Source of the DNA: Clostridiales bacterium Firm_14
GTDB lineage: Bacteria; Bacillota; Clostridia; Saccharofermentanales; Saccharofermentanaceae
DNA: 64,000 bases
Reading direction: 5' to 3'
Assembly (NCBI GenBank): GCA_001604135.1
Contig: LVAT01000009.1
Location: forward strand, 96,412 to 160,411
Part shown: positions 46,101-55,095 of the stretch, one piece after another
Layout: each line of letters opens with the position of its first letter
How positions within the stretch are numbered: the first letter of the stretch is position 1
The notes under the pieces: generated by a model
Seen by the model: only the letters and a program-made list of their open reading frames with translations
Told to the model about the DNA's origin: nothing
Databases searched by the model: none
Program-made: the position numbers and the translations under genes

Positions 46101-46419
46101 ATTTAAGCGTTGACGGCAATGTAACCGATGTAACTTCGCTCAGATCGCGGAATGCCAAATTGCCTACTCTCGTAATGCCTTCACCGATTACGACCTTAGT
46201 AATGTATTCTCTATTCCATAGAGGCATACTACTCCAATCGTAATCTTGCATCGCACCCTCACCGGTAAGCGTCAGAGTGCTGCCTTCAATAGTCCATGTT
46301 ATGTCACCGCCGCAGACGCCTTCCGTATCAGCCGATACCGCAATGCCTCCGAAAAACAGAGCCATGGTCAATACCACTATAAGCGCTAACGGAGCGCTCC
46401 ATAATTTCTTCTTGTCCAT
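43111..46419 (-). CDS. Giant BspA-type LRR surface protein with shared C-terminal module
   Basis: A 1102-residue exported protein with a signal peptide (about 1-30, ending VSA) and one BspA-type opening (DITWTIEGSTLTLTGEGAMQDYD). About 30 LRR_5 units follow (IGEYAFNQC, IGNYAFEGC and similar) to about residue 780. The C-terminal 300 residues carry the module seen in the other two secreted proteins (ITLSADIGMNFFIRL near 800). A second segment (CASQMKMRFYFEV) is shared with the 39 kb LRR protein, and the end reads FAFSHFAKAYKTGEY. I chose the ATG with GGGAGA seven bases upstream. It is convergent with the other LRR gene; the two peptide genes lie between them. Confidence 0.9.
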   Translation of the reverse strand: MDKKKLWSAPLALIVVLTMALFFGGIAVSADTEGVCGGDITWTIEGSTLTLTGEGAMQDYDWSSMPLWNREYITKVVIGEGITRVGNLAFRDLSEVTSVTLPSTLKSVGNFSFSNTAITEVTLPAGLETLGQYTFNGCSELVTVNIPSNSKLTAIPVGAFSYCGKLSSISLPDSITLIDDEAFEEDIALAITALPANLKTVGASAFSHCSSLTTLDLGDKLVTIGGSAFFKCTNLETVTFPDTLKTINYWAFRETAITELSLPSGLTSIGEYAFNQCNGLTSVNLACSGDIAIGTSAFNNCENIESVTITGNLTALSNYVFGNNPKLSSVSIPDSVTTIGEGAFGGCQALKSFTWPASLTSVGSYAFGNSGLESVTIPENVTFNESVFTECYSLTQVTIEDGVTVIPREMFNYCSSLKTVTLPDTLTEISFGAFKRSGLTSIVIPAGVKVISSRAFSDCHELESVTLPEGLERLEDYAFEWCEILPAIEIPSSCTAVGNRVLACTAIKSVTLTINDDENLIPTELFSGCNQLESITIKGNMTKIPYGMFYSCGQLKSLTLPDTITEIGSYAFLGCKSLTSFTIPAGVTKIGNYAFEGCKSITSLTIPSKVESIGESAFKQTGLTSIVIPDNVTSLGGYMFLDCGALTSVTLPSNMSVIPSYFFSGCTGLKTFTIPANITVIGDYAFQNCSLTSVTIPGTVKFVGVEAFSESGALSSVEILDGVETISALAFSRCGVLETVIISGTVTDIAADSFRYSNNIRTIYCSQAQKEAIESYCTQNNDNLEFIIINSISELNTPHIVGHSITLSADIGMNFFIRLPAEYTASNTTVEFTWGEGVDYNTQKSYVHNVQGTLAPIDQHGANYIVTCGVAARSMCDKITMVVKSGNTVLLTDEYAIITYMNKLWAATNDSRLQSLLLAMAYYGTSSQEYFRYRTYNNPYDLLDTGTLWFNPVENYRESYIEGITADAANMTIRNIASDSLGLKYYGASIQCASQMKMRFYFEVTDQAAFNAISGTASYKGVSLKFVNTKVSGQDLVYIETQGLAPGDLENVFELSVGGNVYRYDFKDYIVRVDSVDSRFTETAKYAFAFSHFAKAYKTGEY

Positions 46420-46765
46420 TGTGATTCTCCCAAACAAATGCACGCAGTTCCCATTGATCCTCAAATGAGGTCACCTTCTAAAGCAATATTATTATAAAAA
46501 GTCTACTAAAAACAAACTTCTCAAAAAAATGTAACTTTATTGTATAAATTACCCAATAAAACCGTCAAACAAGGTGATCACCAACCATCCTGCACTATGA
46601 GAAATTATGCGCAGTGCGCGAAAAGACTGACACTTGCGCGCATATTTTTACACCAAAATCAAATAATACAAAAACGGTGTAAAATTCACCGGTTATAAAG
46701 CCGCCTCGCATTGAGACGGCCTTAATAAATCAGTTTTAATTGCCTTAAGCCTTAAGCTTCAACAC
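46420..46765. other. Intergenic region upstream of the minus-strand LRR gene
   Basis: AT-rich and without a gene. On the minus strand TATAAT at 46491-46496 is a likely -10 for the LRR gene, with no clear -35. A CCTCA/TGAGG hairpin lies in the leader at about 46460-46471. An imperfect GCCGCCTC/GAGACGGC hairpin near 46702-46722 may end the zinc-ribbon operon. Confidence 0.4.
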
Positions 46766-47248
46766 TTAATCCAGCGGATTCCTCGGATTATTCTTGCCTT
46801 CCTGTGACTGCGGCAGGAAGACGCCGGCCATTCTGGCTTCGGGATCGAGGCTCTTCTCCCACTCCTCGAATTCGGCCTCAGTATCCTTGATCGCCGTGTT
46901 GATCTGGCTTCTCTCAGATACGTAAGCACCGCGCGGCGGATTCTGGGCGGCAGACTTCTTGTACTCGTCGCGCTCTTCGTCGGTAAGTCTTCTGACGAGG
47001 TCGGTACCCTTCGGTTCGCTTGCGTCATCGAAGAATACGGCGTGGTAGTGGATGTAAGAATCACTCTCGGATTTCGACATCTGGTCGATACGGGAAGTGA
47101 AGTTGACGTTCGTGTTGTATTCGTACTTAGCGCCCTTGCTGTCGCCGATGTTGTTGGACTTGTCGAGCATTGTGCCGAAGATCCAGAATGAGAGGCCGAA
47201 GCCGACGCCTATTGCAAACAGGAAAGACATTATCTCTATCATGATCAT
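46766..47248 (-). CDS. Single-pass membrane protein of unknown function
   Basis: A 160-residue protein with one N-terminal helix (about 5-25) and a charged cytoplasmic or external tail rich in Lys, Glu and Arg. It overlaps the upstream zinc-ribbon gene by four bases, so the two are coupled and may work together. Family not recognised. Confidence 0.7.
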   Translation of the reverse strand: MIMIEIMSFLFAIGVGFGLSFWIFGTMLDKSNNIGDSKGAKYEYNTNVNFTSRIDQMSKSESDSYIHYHAVFFDDASEPKGTDLVRRLTDEERDEYKKSAAQNPPRGAYVSERSQINTAIKDTEAEFEEWEKSLDPEARMAGVFLPQSQEGKNNPRNPLD

Positions 47249-48471
47249 TCCCCCTGTCTCTTCTTCATGAAGTTAAACATTGCTTTGTCCTGCGTCAGGT
47301 TGATGCTCTTAATAACCTTGATGAACTTGCGGATACCGGTCGTGAACAACGCGATGATGCCTGCGACGAGAAGTGCTATGATCCTTCCTTCGCTTCTGCT
47401 CGAAGATGATGAGCGGCGGCCTGTGAAGAATAGCGGCAGCGTCGCCTTAAAGACATAGTACGCAGCGACAGATACGGCAATTCCCACGCCGATCAGCAGG
47501 CAGTAGAACAATATCTTGCGCCACGGCAGGCCGCACACGACTTTGCCCGAGTCGCCGTTGACAAGGATCGTGTTATGCTTGCCCTTGTATTTGAACGTGA
47601 TGAACCACGCAGGGAGCATCGCATATACCATGTCGGGATCGACCCTTATAGAAGGACACGAAGCGACGACCTCCGTTGAAGATGCACCCTTAACGTCAGC
47701 CAGAGCCTCCTCGTTGAAGAATTCCTGAGCCCTTAAGAGTGCTGCGCTTCTGACGTCACTGTATGTAACGTCTGAGACGTTCGAATAAAAGCCTGCGAGA
47801 TAGTCTTCATCGAACTGCTTGAGGTTGTGGAGATTGAACGGCTCTAATTTCGCGCTGCTCTCATCAGAGAGAGCTCTGGACGCGTCGAGCGGGAGGCTGT
47901 CGAAATCAAGCCTTCCCGAGCGTCCGAAATATTTGGTGACTGAATTCTTGCCCTGCTTTACCTGTCCCTTGATGACGACCGCATCGGCGTACTTTGCCTT
48001 GACGATCCAGTAAGGCAGATAGATCCCCCTGCAGCAGTCTACTGAGAAATTCTTTATCTCTTTAGGTACGAAAATACCCTTCTTTATCGCCTTCTTCGCG
48101 AGCACTATTGCCTGCTCCTTGCTGATCGAGAACGGCATGATGAACTCCGGTCTCTTCTGCTTCGAGATCCTGCTGAAAACGACGTTTGGATTGCCGCAGT
48201 AAACGCATGTCGTCGACGCCTCGGTGCCGTTTACGATGATCTCGCCGCCGCACTCGCTGCACGTATAGACGTAGCAGTCCATGAGGCTCTTGTCATCGAC
48301 GGTGCCATAGACCTCGCTTGCCGCCTCGGCCTTCAAGTCTTCTCTGTACTCTTTGGCCTGGGACTCGATTTCTTCCGGCTTGAATGTGCTTCCGCACGAA
48401 CTGCATGTAAGCAGCTGCGTTCTAGGATCGAACACCAGCGCATGGCTGCAGTTCTTACATAGTGTTGCCAT
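47245..48471 (-). CDS. Zinc-ribbon membrane protein
   Basis: A 408-residue protein. Two zinc ribbons open it: C5-x2-C8...C23-x2-C26, then a second CxxC pair set in TCSECGG...TCVYCGN (about residues 70-95). A soluble domain of about 200 residues follows, then two helices (about 310-335 and 360-380) near the C-terminus. Databases often label such proteins TFIIB-type zinc-ribbon or replication-restart-like; none of those roles is shown here. AGGGGG precedes the ATG. Confidence 0.75.
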   Translation of the reverse strand: MATLCKNCSHALVFDPRTQLLTCSSCGSTFKPEEIESQAKEYREDLKAEAASEVYGTVDDKSLMDCYVYTCSECGGEIIVNGTEASTTCVYCGNPNVVFSRISKQKRPEFIMPFSISKEQAIVLAKKAIKKGIFVPKEIKNFSVDCCRGIYLPYWIVKAKYADAVVIKGQVKQGKNSVTKYFGRSGRLDFDSLPLDASRALSDESSAKLEPFNLHNLKQFDEDYLAGFYSNVSDVTYSDVRSAALLRAQEFFNEEALADVKGASSTEVVASCPSIRVDPDMVYAMLPAWFITFKYKGKHNTILVNGDSGKVVCGLPWRKILFYCLLIGVGIAVSVAAYYVFKATLPLFFTGRRSSSSSRSEGRIIALLVAGIIALFTTGIRKFIKVIKSINLTQDKAMFNFMKKRQGE

Positions 48472-48568
48472 GATCTACCCCCTAAATAACCCTAAAAATC
48501 CATTGCGTATATATTAAAGATTTTTGCGGGGCAAATCAATAAAAATCGGACGGCCTGATAAGCACCCC

Positions 48569-49021
48569 TTAGAACAGATTTACCGACTTGCCGTCCTTGT
48601 TGTAGATCTTCTTCTCGTTGACTACTACGTAGCAATCGCCGCCGAGCTTATTGGCCTTGCTCTCGATGGTCTTGAAATCGATCTGCCTGCCTGATATCTC
48701 CAGATAGATCTTGCCGGCCTTCTTGGCCGTTGTCTTCTTGGCAGTCGTGGATTTCTTAGCCGTTGTGGACTTCTTTGCAGTGGAAGATTTAGCTGTCGTG
48801 CTCTTCTTCGTCGTGGCCGGTTTCTTGGCTGTGGAAGACTTCGCAGTCGTGGATTTCTTCGCGGTCGTGGACTTCTTTGTGTTAGAGAGGTTCTTTACAG
48901 TCGACTTGCTTGCAGAGACACTCTTCTTCGTCGTCTTCTTCGTGGGCGATAAGGCCTCTGTGACCTGATTTATAACGTCGCCGAATACTGATGAAATGTC
49001 CAATCCCTTATCGTCTGCCAT
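48569..49021 (-). CDS. Lys/Ala/Thr-rich repeat protein with DUF6465-like C-terminus
   Basis: A 150-residue basic protein. After a short acidic start (about 1-25), residues 28-103 are repeats of the type KKSTTAKKS, resembling histone H1 tails and nucleoid-binding proteins. The last 45 residues (IYLEISGRQIDFKTIESKA...) fit DUF6465 by recall. DNA or RNA binding is plausible from charge alone. GGAGG precedes the ATG. Confidence 0.75.
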   Translation of the reverse strand: MADDKGLDISSVFGDVINQVTEALSPTKKTTKKSVSASKSTVKNLSNTKKSTTAKKSTTAKSSTAKKPATTKKSTTAKSSTAKKSTTAKKSTTAKKTTAKKAGKIYLEISGRQIDFKTIESKANKLGGDCYVVVNEKKIYNKDGKSVNLF

Positions 49022-49221
49022 TTTGATTTCCTCCGTGAATTATCGTCTAAATGATCTTTAACTGCATGTCTTGATTCTATAAATCTTCGAAAACAACGTC
49101 AACAGACGAACAGGCTTGCTGTTTTAGATTGTTTGGGCGGTATTTTGGACGGCTATAGCCGTTCATTTAGCCGGCGTTTTCGCTGATATGTTGCCTTCCA
49201 CACACCCGGTATGGAACAATC

Positions 49222-51876
49222 TCACTCACCCTTCTTCTTCCGCACCACCGTAAACACCACGAACCCTGTCAGAGCCACGCAGCTTACGGCAATGCCTGCC
49301 ATTTGGCCTGGCCTACTGTACCTGAGCTCAATGTGGTGTTCGCCGGGCGCGAGTTCCAATGCCATGAAGCCGATGTCGCCGTGGCGGATGTCGATCTTCG
49401 CGCCGTTATCGTATGCGGTCCAGCCCTCCGAATAAGGGATCGTCATGAGCAGATACTTGGTCTTGTCGGTAGTGCAGTTGAAGCTGACATTATCTGTCGC
49501 CAGAACGAGATCTGTCACGCCGTGGTCGAGGCCTGAGATATTAGCTTCGATCGAAGCGACGTCCCTCTTATAAAGCTTCAGGCTCTCGAAACTGTAGTTG
49601 CCGACAGCGTCGAAAGTGACATAGAGCTGGTTTACTGATGACGATGTCTTGCCCGCGTTGATCATCCAGTCGTGCTTGCCGCCGTACATGTGGTTCGCGT
49701 AGGTTGCGCCGATCAGATAGTTGGAGAGCTCGGGCACCGCCTCACCGTCATGAAGTCCGTTTACGCGGACGTAGTAATTGATCGGATTGATCTCGTTCTT
49801 GTCCAAATTCCGGATGTAGAAATATATCTCAGCTTCGCTTGTCTCATCGAAGGTCAGGACGAAGCCGGTCTTCTCTTTCGAGATCTTGATAAGACCGTCA
49901 GAGATCTCGTTGCCGTCGTCACAGGTTACTGTGTAAGGGATCTCCTTACCGTCTAATCCTTCGGCAGCACCGGCCGCAGAACCGTCGGTGACGCAGGCCT
50001 TCATGAGGATCTCCTGCCTCTCAGCGGGATTAAGCTTGTAGAACTCTTCTTCGGAAATGGAGTTATCGAAGAGCGTGAAGAGCGAGTTCTTATACTGAGA
50101 AGTTAAGAGCTTGAATTCCTGATATTCACTGCCGCCTTCAGCACTGTAACCGACCGGGAGCGTCAGCGTGTCGCCATTGATGAGATAGTAGTTGACGCCC
50201 ATCAGCGCCATGAGCTCGCTCCTGTTATCCAGACCGTCGTAATTGAAGTTGCAGGGATTGGTGTTAAGGCCGATGCTCTGATGGAACTTGTCGACGTAAT
50301 CGTTATACATGTTGTAGTAGAAATTGACGCCGCTCTTGCCCGTGAGCATGCTCGTGTTGCGGTACTGCTTGACGGTCTTCGCGTGGTTATAGCGGGTGCC
50401 GTCCGTGACTTCCAGCTGGTTTAAGAGCACCATGCCGTTGTCTTCCGTCAGCAGCCTGTAGCCTTCGCCGTTGGGGACCAGATACATCATGGCAAGGCCC
50501 GTCATGCTCGAATATTTGAAGAACGCGGGGAACACGACCGACACGCACGTGATGGCCACTGCGATGTATTTGTAGGTCTTTTCCCTGCACTTATCCGAGA
50601 AGAACATCAGCACGGAGAGCACGAGCGCCAGGCCGCCTATGACGGCAAATCCGCTTATGCCGGCGTCGAAAACAGTGATTCCCAAGGTAACGTACATGGC
50701 TGTCACCAGCATCACTATGAGCTTTTTGTTTCTTCCAAGCTTCGGGATCTCAGGAAGGATCACGGTGGTCATGTAAGAGAGCACCAGGATGTAGAAGAAC
50801 GACCATCGGTTTGCAGGATAGTTCCTGCCGTTGAAGATGTAGCCCACAAAGGGGATCAGGAGGCCTAAGGTCATAAGGATTATCTCGATCTTCAAGCGGC
50901 GCAGCTCTTTGCTGCTTATAAGGAAAAGAACTATCAGTGACAGGAAGACGACAACTGACATGCCGATCATGCCGTCACGTTCGAGCATGTTATAGGACGT
51001 GATATAGCCCTGATAGAAGTTCTTGTAGAAAGTGAAGTCGTAGAGAGCCGGCACGTAGCGCCTTAATTCAAGGCGTCCCATGTTCTTCATGATGAACGCC
51101 GTCGGGAGCAGCGTAAATGCCGCGATGAGCGCCGACCATACTGAATAGAGGAAGAACCTGATGACCTTAAGTATGAGGTCTTTTATAGTGCGCTCGTTCT
51201 TCGGCGTCAGGATCCACTTAAGGAGGCAGTAGCAGACGAGCATGATCGCAAACATATAAACGAAATAGAACGATGCGACTGCAAAATAAGCCAGTAAGAT
51301 CACATAGAGCGTAGGCTTTTTCTTCTCATAAAGTTCGTCCGCGCCCAGCACCAGGAGCGGGAGAATGTACATAGGAGCTATGAAGCTCGACTGGTTAAGT
51401 CCGATGTAAGCGCACGATGAGAACGTATAAACGATCGCGCCGCAGAATGTCGAATAGTACCGATGGCCGCGCTTAAGCGCCAAGACCGAGAAGGATAGGC
51501 CGGCCAGATAGAGCCTGAACACAACGATCGAATTGAAGACCGGTTCAGAGAACTTCTCCGGTATCCAAAAGGTTACGAGAGTAAGAGGATCAAAGAAAAA
51601 TCCGCCCAGACAGTCGAAGACATCCGCGCCGTAACCGATATTGGGCTCCCAGTATTGGGCACCGTTCCTGAAGAACGCCCTGAAGAGCCTGCCGGCCTCA
51701 ATGTAGCTGTTATAGTGCATGTTGAACGAGTCAACGTAATTTAGCAGCGACTTGTCATTGGCCAGGAGATGTATCCCGAAGCAAAGGAAGAACAGCACTG
51801 CAAAAGCAAGCGTATAGGCCGCGAAATACATGACCGTGCGTCTTCTGTTGTCCTTGGTCTTCAGCGCCGTTTCCAT
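49222..51876 (-). CDS. YfhO family membrane protein
   Basis: An 884-residue polytopic membrane protein. About 12-13 helices fill residues 15-470, followed by a large external domain and a final helix near the C-terminus with a KKKGE tail. The opening (NYVDSFNMHYNSYIEAGRLFR...NIGYGADVF) matches YfhO (PF09586), a GT-C-like family linked to glycosylation of lipoteichoic acid in Bacillus relatives. The ATG at 51876 is preferred because GGGGGAAC precedes it; the ATG at 51897 lacks a ribosome binding site. A role in surface polymer glycosylation is inferred from the family. Confidence 0.86.
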   Translation of the reverse strand: METALKTKDNRRRTVMYFAAYTLAFAVLFFLCFGIHLLANDKSLLNYVDSFNMHYNSYIEAGRLFRAFFRNGAQYWEPNIGYGADVFDCLGGFFFDPLTLVTFWIPEKFSEPVFNSIVVFRLYLAGLSFSVLALKRGHRYYSTFCGAIVYTFSSCAYIGLNQSSFIAPMYILPLLVLGADELYEKKKPTLYVILLAYFAVASFYFVYMFAIMLVCYCLLKWILTPKNERTIKDLILKVIRFFLYSVWSALIAAFTLLPTAFIMKNMGRLELRRYVPALYDFTFYKNFYQGYITSYNMLERDGMIGMSVVVFLSLIVLFLISSKELRRLKIEIILMTLGLLIPFVGYIFNGRNYPANRWSFFYILVLSYMTTVILPEIPKLGRNKKLIVMLVTAMYVTLGITVFDAGISGFAVIGGLALVLSVLMFFSDKCREKTYKYIAVAITCVSVVFPAFFKYSSMTGLAMMYLVPNGEGYRLLTEDNGMVLLNQLEVTDGTRYNHAKTVKQYRNTSMLTGKSGVNFYYNMYNDYVDKFHQSIGLNTNPCNFNYDGLDNRSELMALMGVNYYLINGDTLTLPVGYSAEGGSEYQEFKLLTSQYKNSLFTLFDNSISEEEFYKLNPAERQEILMKACVTDGSAAGAAEGLDGKEIPYTVTCDDGNEISDGLIKISKEKTGFVLTFDETSEAEIYFYIRNLDKNEINPINYYVRVNGLHDGEAVPELSNYLIGATYANHMYGGKHDWMINAGKTSSSVNQLYVTFDAVGNYSFESLKLYKRDVASIEANISGLDHGVTDLVLATDNVSFNCTTDKTKYLLMTIPYSEGWTAYDNGAKIDIRHGDIGFMALELAPGEHHIELRYSRPGQMAGIAVSCVALTGFVVFTVVRKKKGE

Positions 51877-51917
51877 CGTAACGTTCCGTTCCCCCATAAT
51901 TGATACTATCTTTTATA

Positions 51918-52481
51918 TCAGATTCCCGCCCGCGCCGCTATGGTATCGGCCTTCTGGACGAACGCGATGTTCGGATCTTGCGCCATGGCTTCTGCCATCT
52001 GCAGTTTGTAATCCTCACCGCCGCCGTACTCGCCCATGTGATAGAGAATGCACTCCCTCTCCTGCTTTGTCAGCTTTATTATGTTTGCCTCAATAAGGTC
52101 GATCGATTTCTCGCTGTGCCTGTCGTCAGAAGGCTTGAGCGACACGATCTTAAGGCCGCCCGAACTCTTCTCCTTAAACCCGCGCTGGTCGCTCTTACAG
52201 AGGTCGTGAAAGAGCCCAATAATGTAAAGCGACTCCTCCCTGTCCCATTTGAGTCCTTCTGTCTTCGTGAATTCTAACAGGTGCTCCATGACCTTCACGG
52301 AGTGGTCGAAATTGCCGCCCACCCAGGCCCCGTGGACCTTGAAAGAAGACGGCGCAGTAAAGTAATTGACCGCACGCAAATAATCAAGCACCGCCTCGCT
52401 TGTGAGCTGCGGAAAACGCCCCGCAATCAGGCAGTACTTATCGATCCTCTCTTCAGCCGCTTTGTTAACAGATTCGTCCAT
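51918..52481 (-). CDS. HD-domain hydrolase
   Basis: A 187-residue soluble protein with metal-binding HD motifs: H60 in NFDHSVKV, H92-D93 in GLFHDLCKSD, and later His residues (H122 in RHSEKS; H in LYHMGEY). HD proteins are usually phosphohydrolases for nucleotides or related phosphate esters. It is upstream of and on the same strand as the YfhO gene. Substrate unknown. Confidence 0.8.
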   Translation of the reverse strand: MDESVNKAAEERIDKYCLIAGRFPQLTSEAVLDYLRAVNYFTAPSSFKVHGAWVGGNFDHSVKVMEHLLEFTKTEGLKWDREESLYIIGLFHDLCKSDQRGFKEKSSGGLKIVSLKPSDDRHSEKSIDLIEANIIKLTKQERECILYHMGEYGGGEDYKLQMAEAMAQDPNIAFVQKADTIAARAGI

Positions 52482-52563
52482 AGGGGAAGTATAGCATAGA
52501 TGCGCTTTTCGCCCTTCTAGTGCGATAATGAGAGCAACGCGTTAAGTATAAGAGGATCTAACC

Positions 52564-54576
52564 ATGAGCATCAGACCTTTGGATATAAAAAGAGTTACCA
52601 TCACCGACGGTTTCTGGAGCGCGAAGAGAGCGCTTGTGAGGAAAGAAGTTATCCCCTATCAGTGGGAGATCCTGAACGACCGCATTCCGGAGGCGGAGGC
52701 AAGCTACTGCATGCATAATTTCAAGGCAGCGGCGGCGCTTAATAAGAGAGCCGTGGAACAGGGCAGCGCTTACGAGGCGCCGAAGTTTACTTACAGGGGC
52801 TTTGCGGTCTTTCCTGAAACCAGAGAAGATGCCAAGGACGATGAATTCTACGGCTTTGTTTTCCAGGACAGCGACTTCTATAAATGGATAGAAGCGGTCG
52901 GATATACTCTCGCAACGAACCCGGATTCCCTACTTGAAGAGACCGCTGACAAGGCCATAGACATCGTCTGCGCCGCGCAGCTGCCGAACGGGTATCTCGA
53001 TACGTATTACATAATCAACGGCATGGACAGGAGCTTTACGGACCTTCGTGACCACCATGAGCTTTACTGCCTGGGGCACCTGATCGAAGGCGCCGTCGCT
53101 TACTATGAAGCGACCGGCAAGGACAAGCTCCTTAATGCGGCGAAAAGATATGCCGATTATGTGAGCGATAAGTTCGGTACGGAAGAGGGCAAGATCCACG
53201 GTTATCCCGGTCACGAGATCACGGAGATGGCGCTGTTCCGCCTGTATGATCTGACGCATGAGGAAAGATACAGGAAGCTTGCCGAATACTTTATCGACGA
53301 GCGCGGCAAGAGCCCCAACTATTTCGAAGGCGAGCATCCTGACATGAAGGGCAAGCCCGACTACTACCATCAGGCGCACATGCCGGTAAGGCAACAGACT
53401 GAGGCTGTGGGACACGCTGTCAGGGCCGTTTATCTTTACTCGGGAATGGCTGACATGGCGCTTAAATCAGGCGATGCTTCACTTAAGAGTGCGTGCCAAA
53501 AGCTTTGGAATAGCATTGTAAATACCAAGCTCTATATCACCGGCGGTATCGGCGCGACGCACCTGGGCGAGAGCTTCTCTTTTCCCTACGACCTGCCTAA
53601 CGACACCGCTTATTCGGAGACGTGCGCTGCGATCGGGCTCGTGTTCTTCGCAAGGAGGATGCTGTGCCTTGATCCTGACAGCAAATACGCGGACATAATG
53701 GAGCTCGCGCTCTATAACACCGTGCTCGCCGGCATGGCCTTGGACGGCAAGAGTTTCTTCTATGTAAACCCTCTCGAAGTAATCCCTGAAGCTTGCGAAA
53801 AAGACGAGCGCAAGATGCACATCAAGCCCGTCCGCCAGAAATGGTTCGGGTGCGCTTGCTGCCCTCCGAACATCACGCGCCTCATATCTTCGCTCGGCCA
53901 GTACATCTTCGCCGAAGATCAGAACACGCTTTACACAAATCTCTATATTGGTTCTGAGACCGTAAAGAACGTCGGCGGAAAGAACGTAAAAGTGTCTGTA
54001 ATGTCTGGTCTTCCAAATAGCGGAAATGTCAGCATATCTGTTACGGGCGCTGCCGGTACGGACTTCGTGCTGGCACTTAGGCTCCCCGCCTGGACTGCCG
54101 GTAACTATAAGGTTACGGGCGCCGACGATCTAATAACTGAGATCAGGAACGGCTATATCTTCTGCTCAGGATTTGCGGCTGACACCTGTATCTGTCTTGA
54201 GTTCGACATGACAGCGAAAGTAATAGCCGCCGACGAAAAGGTCTCTGAAGATGCCGGCAAAGTCGCGATAATGAGAGGCCCTGTCGTCTATTGCGCCGAA
54301 GAAGCAGACAACGGTCCCGCTTTAAGAGAGATCAGGATCAAGACTCCGGTAAATATCACGGAGAATGTCACGGATGAATTCGGTGCTGAGGCAATCAAGC
54401 TTGTTGTCAAAGCATCGCGCGTTAAAATGGAGGGCTCGAAAATCCCATCTACTTCGCTGTACAAGACATTTGAAGGCTTCAGTTCAGAAGACGTATATCT
54501 CACCCTTATCCCCTACCATTTATGGGCAAACAGAGGCGAAGGAGAGATGAGTGTGTATGTAGGGGTAGAGTGGTGA
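52564..54576 (+). CDS. GH127 beta-L-arabinofuranosidase
   Basis: A 670-residue cytoplasmic glycosidase without signal peptide. It matches GH127 (HypBA1 type), which removes beta-L-arabinofuranose from plant glycoproteins and pectins. The zinc-thiolate site is complete: E352 and C354 in YSETCAAIG, C432 and C433 in FGCACCPPN. The start IKRVTITDGFW is also typical. It is a single gene with no transporter or regulator beside it. With the GH16 enzyme it points to use of plant cell-wall sugars. Confidence 0.93.
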   Translation: MSIRPLDIKRVTITDGFWSAKRALVRKEVIPYQWEILNDRIPEAEASYCMHNFKAAAALNKRAVEQGSAYEAPKFTYRGFAVFPETREDAKDDEFYGFVFQDSDFYKWIEAVGYTLATNPDSLLEETADKAIDIVCAAQLPNGYLDTYYIINGMDRSFTDLRDHHELYCLGHLIEGAVAYYEATGKDKLLNAAKRYADYVSDKFGTEEGKIHGYPGHEITEMALFRLYDLTHEERYRKLAEYFIDERGKSPNYFEGEHPDMKGKPDYYHQAHMPVRQQTEAVGHAVRAVYLYSGMADMALKSGDASLKSACQKLWNSIVNTKLYITGGIGATHLGESFSFPYDLPNDTAYSETCAAIGLVFFARRMLCLDPDSKYADIMELALYNTVLAGMALDGKSFFYVNPLEVIPEACEKDERKMHIKPVRQKWFGCACCPPNITRLISSLGQYIFAEDQNTLYTNLYIGSETVKNVGGKNVKVSVMSGLPNSGNVSISVTGAAGTDFVLALRLPAWTAGNYKVTGADDLITEIRNGYIFCSGFAADTCICLEFDMTAKVIAADEKVSEDAGKVAIMRGPVVYCAEEADNGPALREIRIKTPVNITENVTDEFGAEAIKLVVKASRVKMEGSKIPSTSLYKTFEGFSSEDVYLTLIPYHLWANRGEGEMSVYVGVEW

Positions 54577-54699
54577 GAGTGGTCTCGATTCGAGAGACTC
54601 GGCCGCACTACGAAGAACGGTGGGCATATTACCTCTTCATAAAATACTAAGATCACCTTGTGACTACATTTTTATTTGCAAATGGGTCATTAGGTACTT

Positions 54700-55095
54700 T
54701 TATTGGGATTGCTTATATAAATTAGGGTAAGTTTTCTTTGCTAAGTCTTTAGCTTTTGTATTCTCGTTTTTATAACCACACCAATATTTAGCTTGGGGAA
54801 CATATATATTGGATAAAATAGCTCTGTAATCAGAAGAGTAATCCGTTTTGCAATTATCAGGAGAGACAAGCATAATATATATAGTCTCATTTTTTATTTG
54901 CAACTTTGATAAACAAACTGAATATACCTTGTCATTTTTCTTTCCTAATATTTCGATTTCTTTCTCGACAATATCAGACGAAGAATAATCTCTAGAATCA
55001 ACCAGATAATATGTATCAAATGTTTCTATCTCTTTTATTACCTGCTCATCACTATTAAATAATAGTAACTTGGTTTCTTCATCATGACAACTATG
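54700..55095 (-). pseudogene. Truncated AT-rich ORF without start codon
   Basis: An open frame of 131 codons from a TGA at 55096-55098 to the stop at 54700-54702. It contains coherent protein-like sequence (KEIETFDTYYLVDSRDYSS..., YSVCLSKLQ, YWCGYKNENTKAKDLAKKTYPN) but no ATG, GTG or TTG in its first 90 codons. An out-of-frame ATGATGAAG close to its upstream edge suggests a frameshift. The only in-frame ATGs would leave fewer than about 60 residues. It looks like a decayed gene in an AT-rich insert. Family not recognised. Confidence 0.5.

Noticed and set aside
39029..46419. CRISPR-like repetition
   Set aside because: The repeats are in-frame leucine-rich units of varying sequence, not identical repeats with spacers. 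The GDPN (about 4.75 kb) and KKSTTAKK (about 48.8 kb) repeats are also coding.
54580..54600. tRNA-like T-arm or attachment-site remnant after the GH127 gene
   Set aside because: GTCTC-n7-GAGAC forms a five-base stem with a seven-base loop, but the loop does not fit TTCRANY and no other tRNA arm is present.
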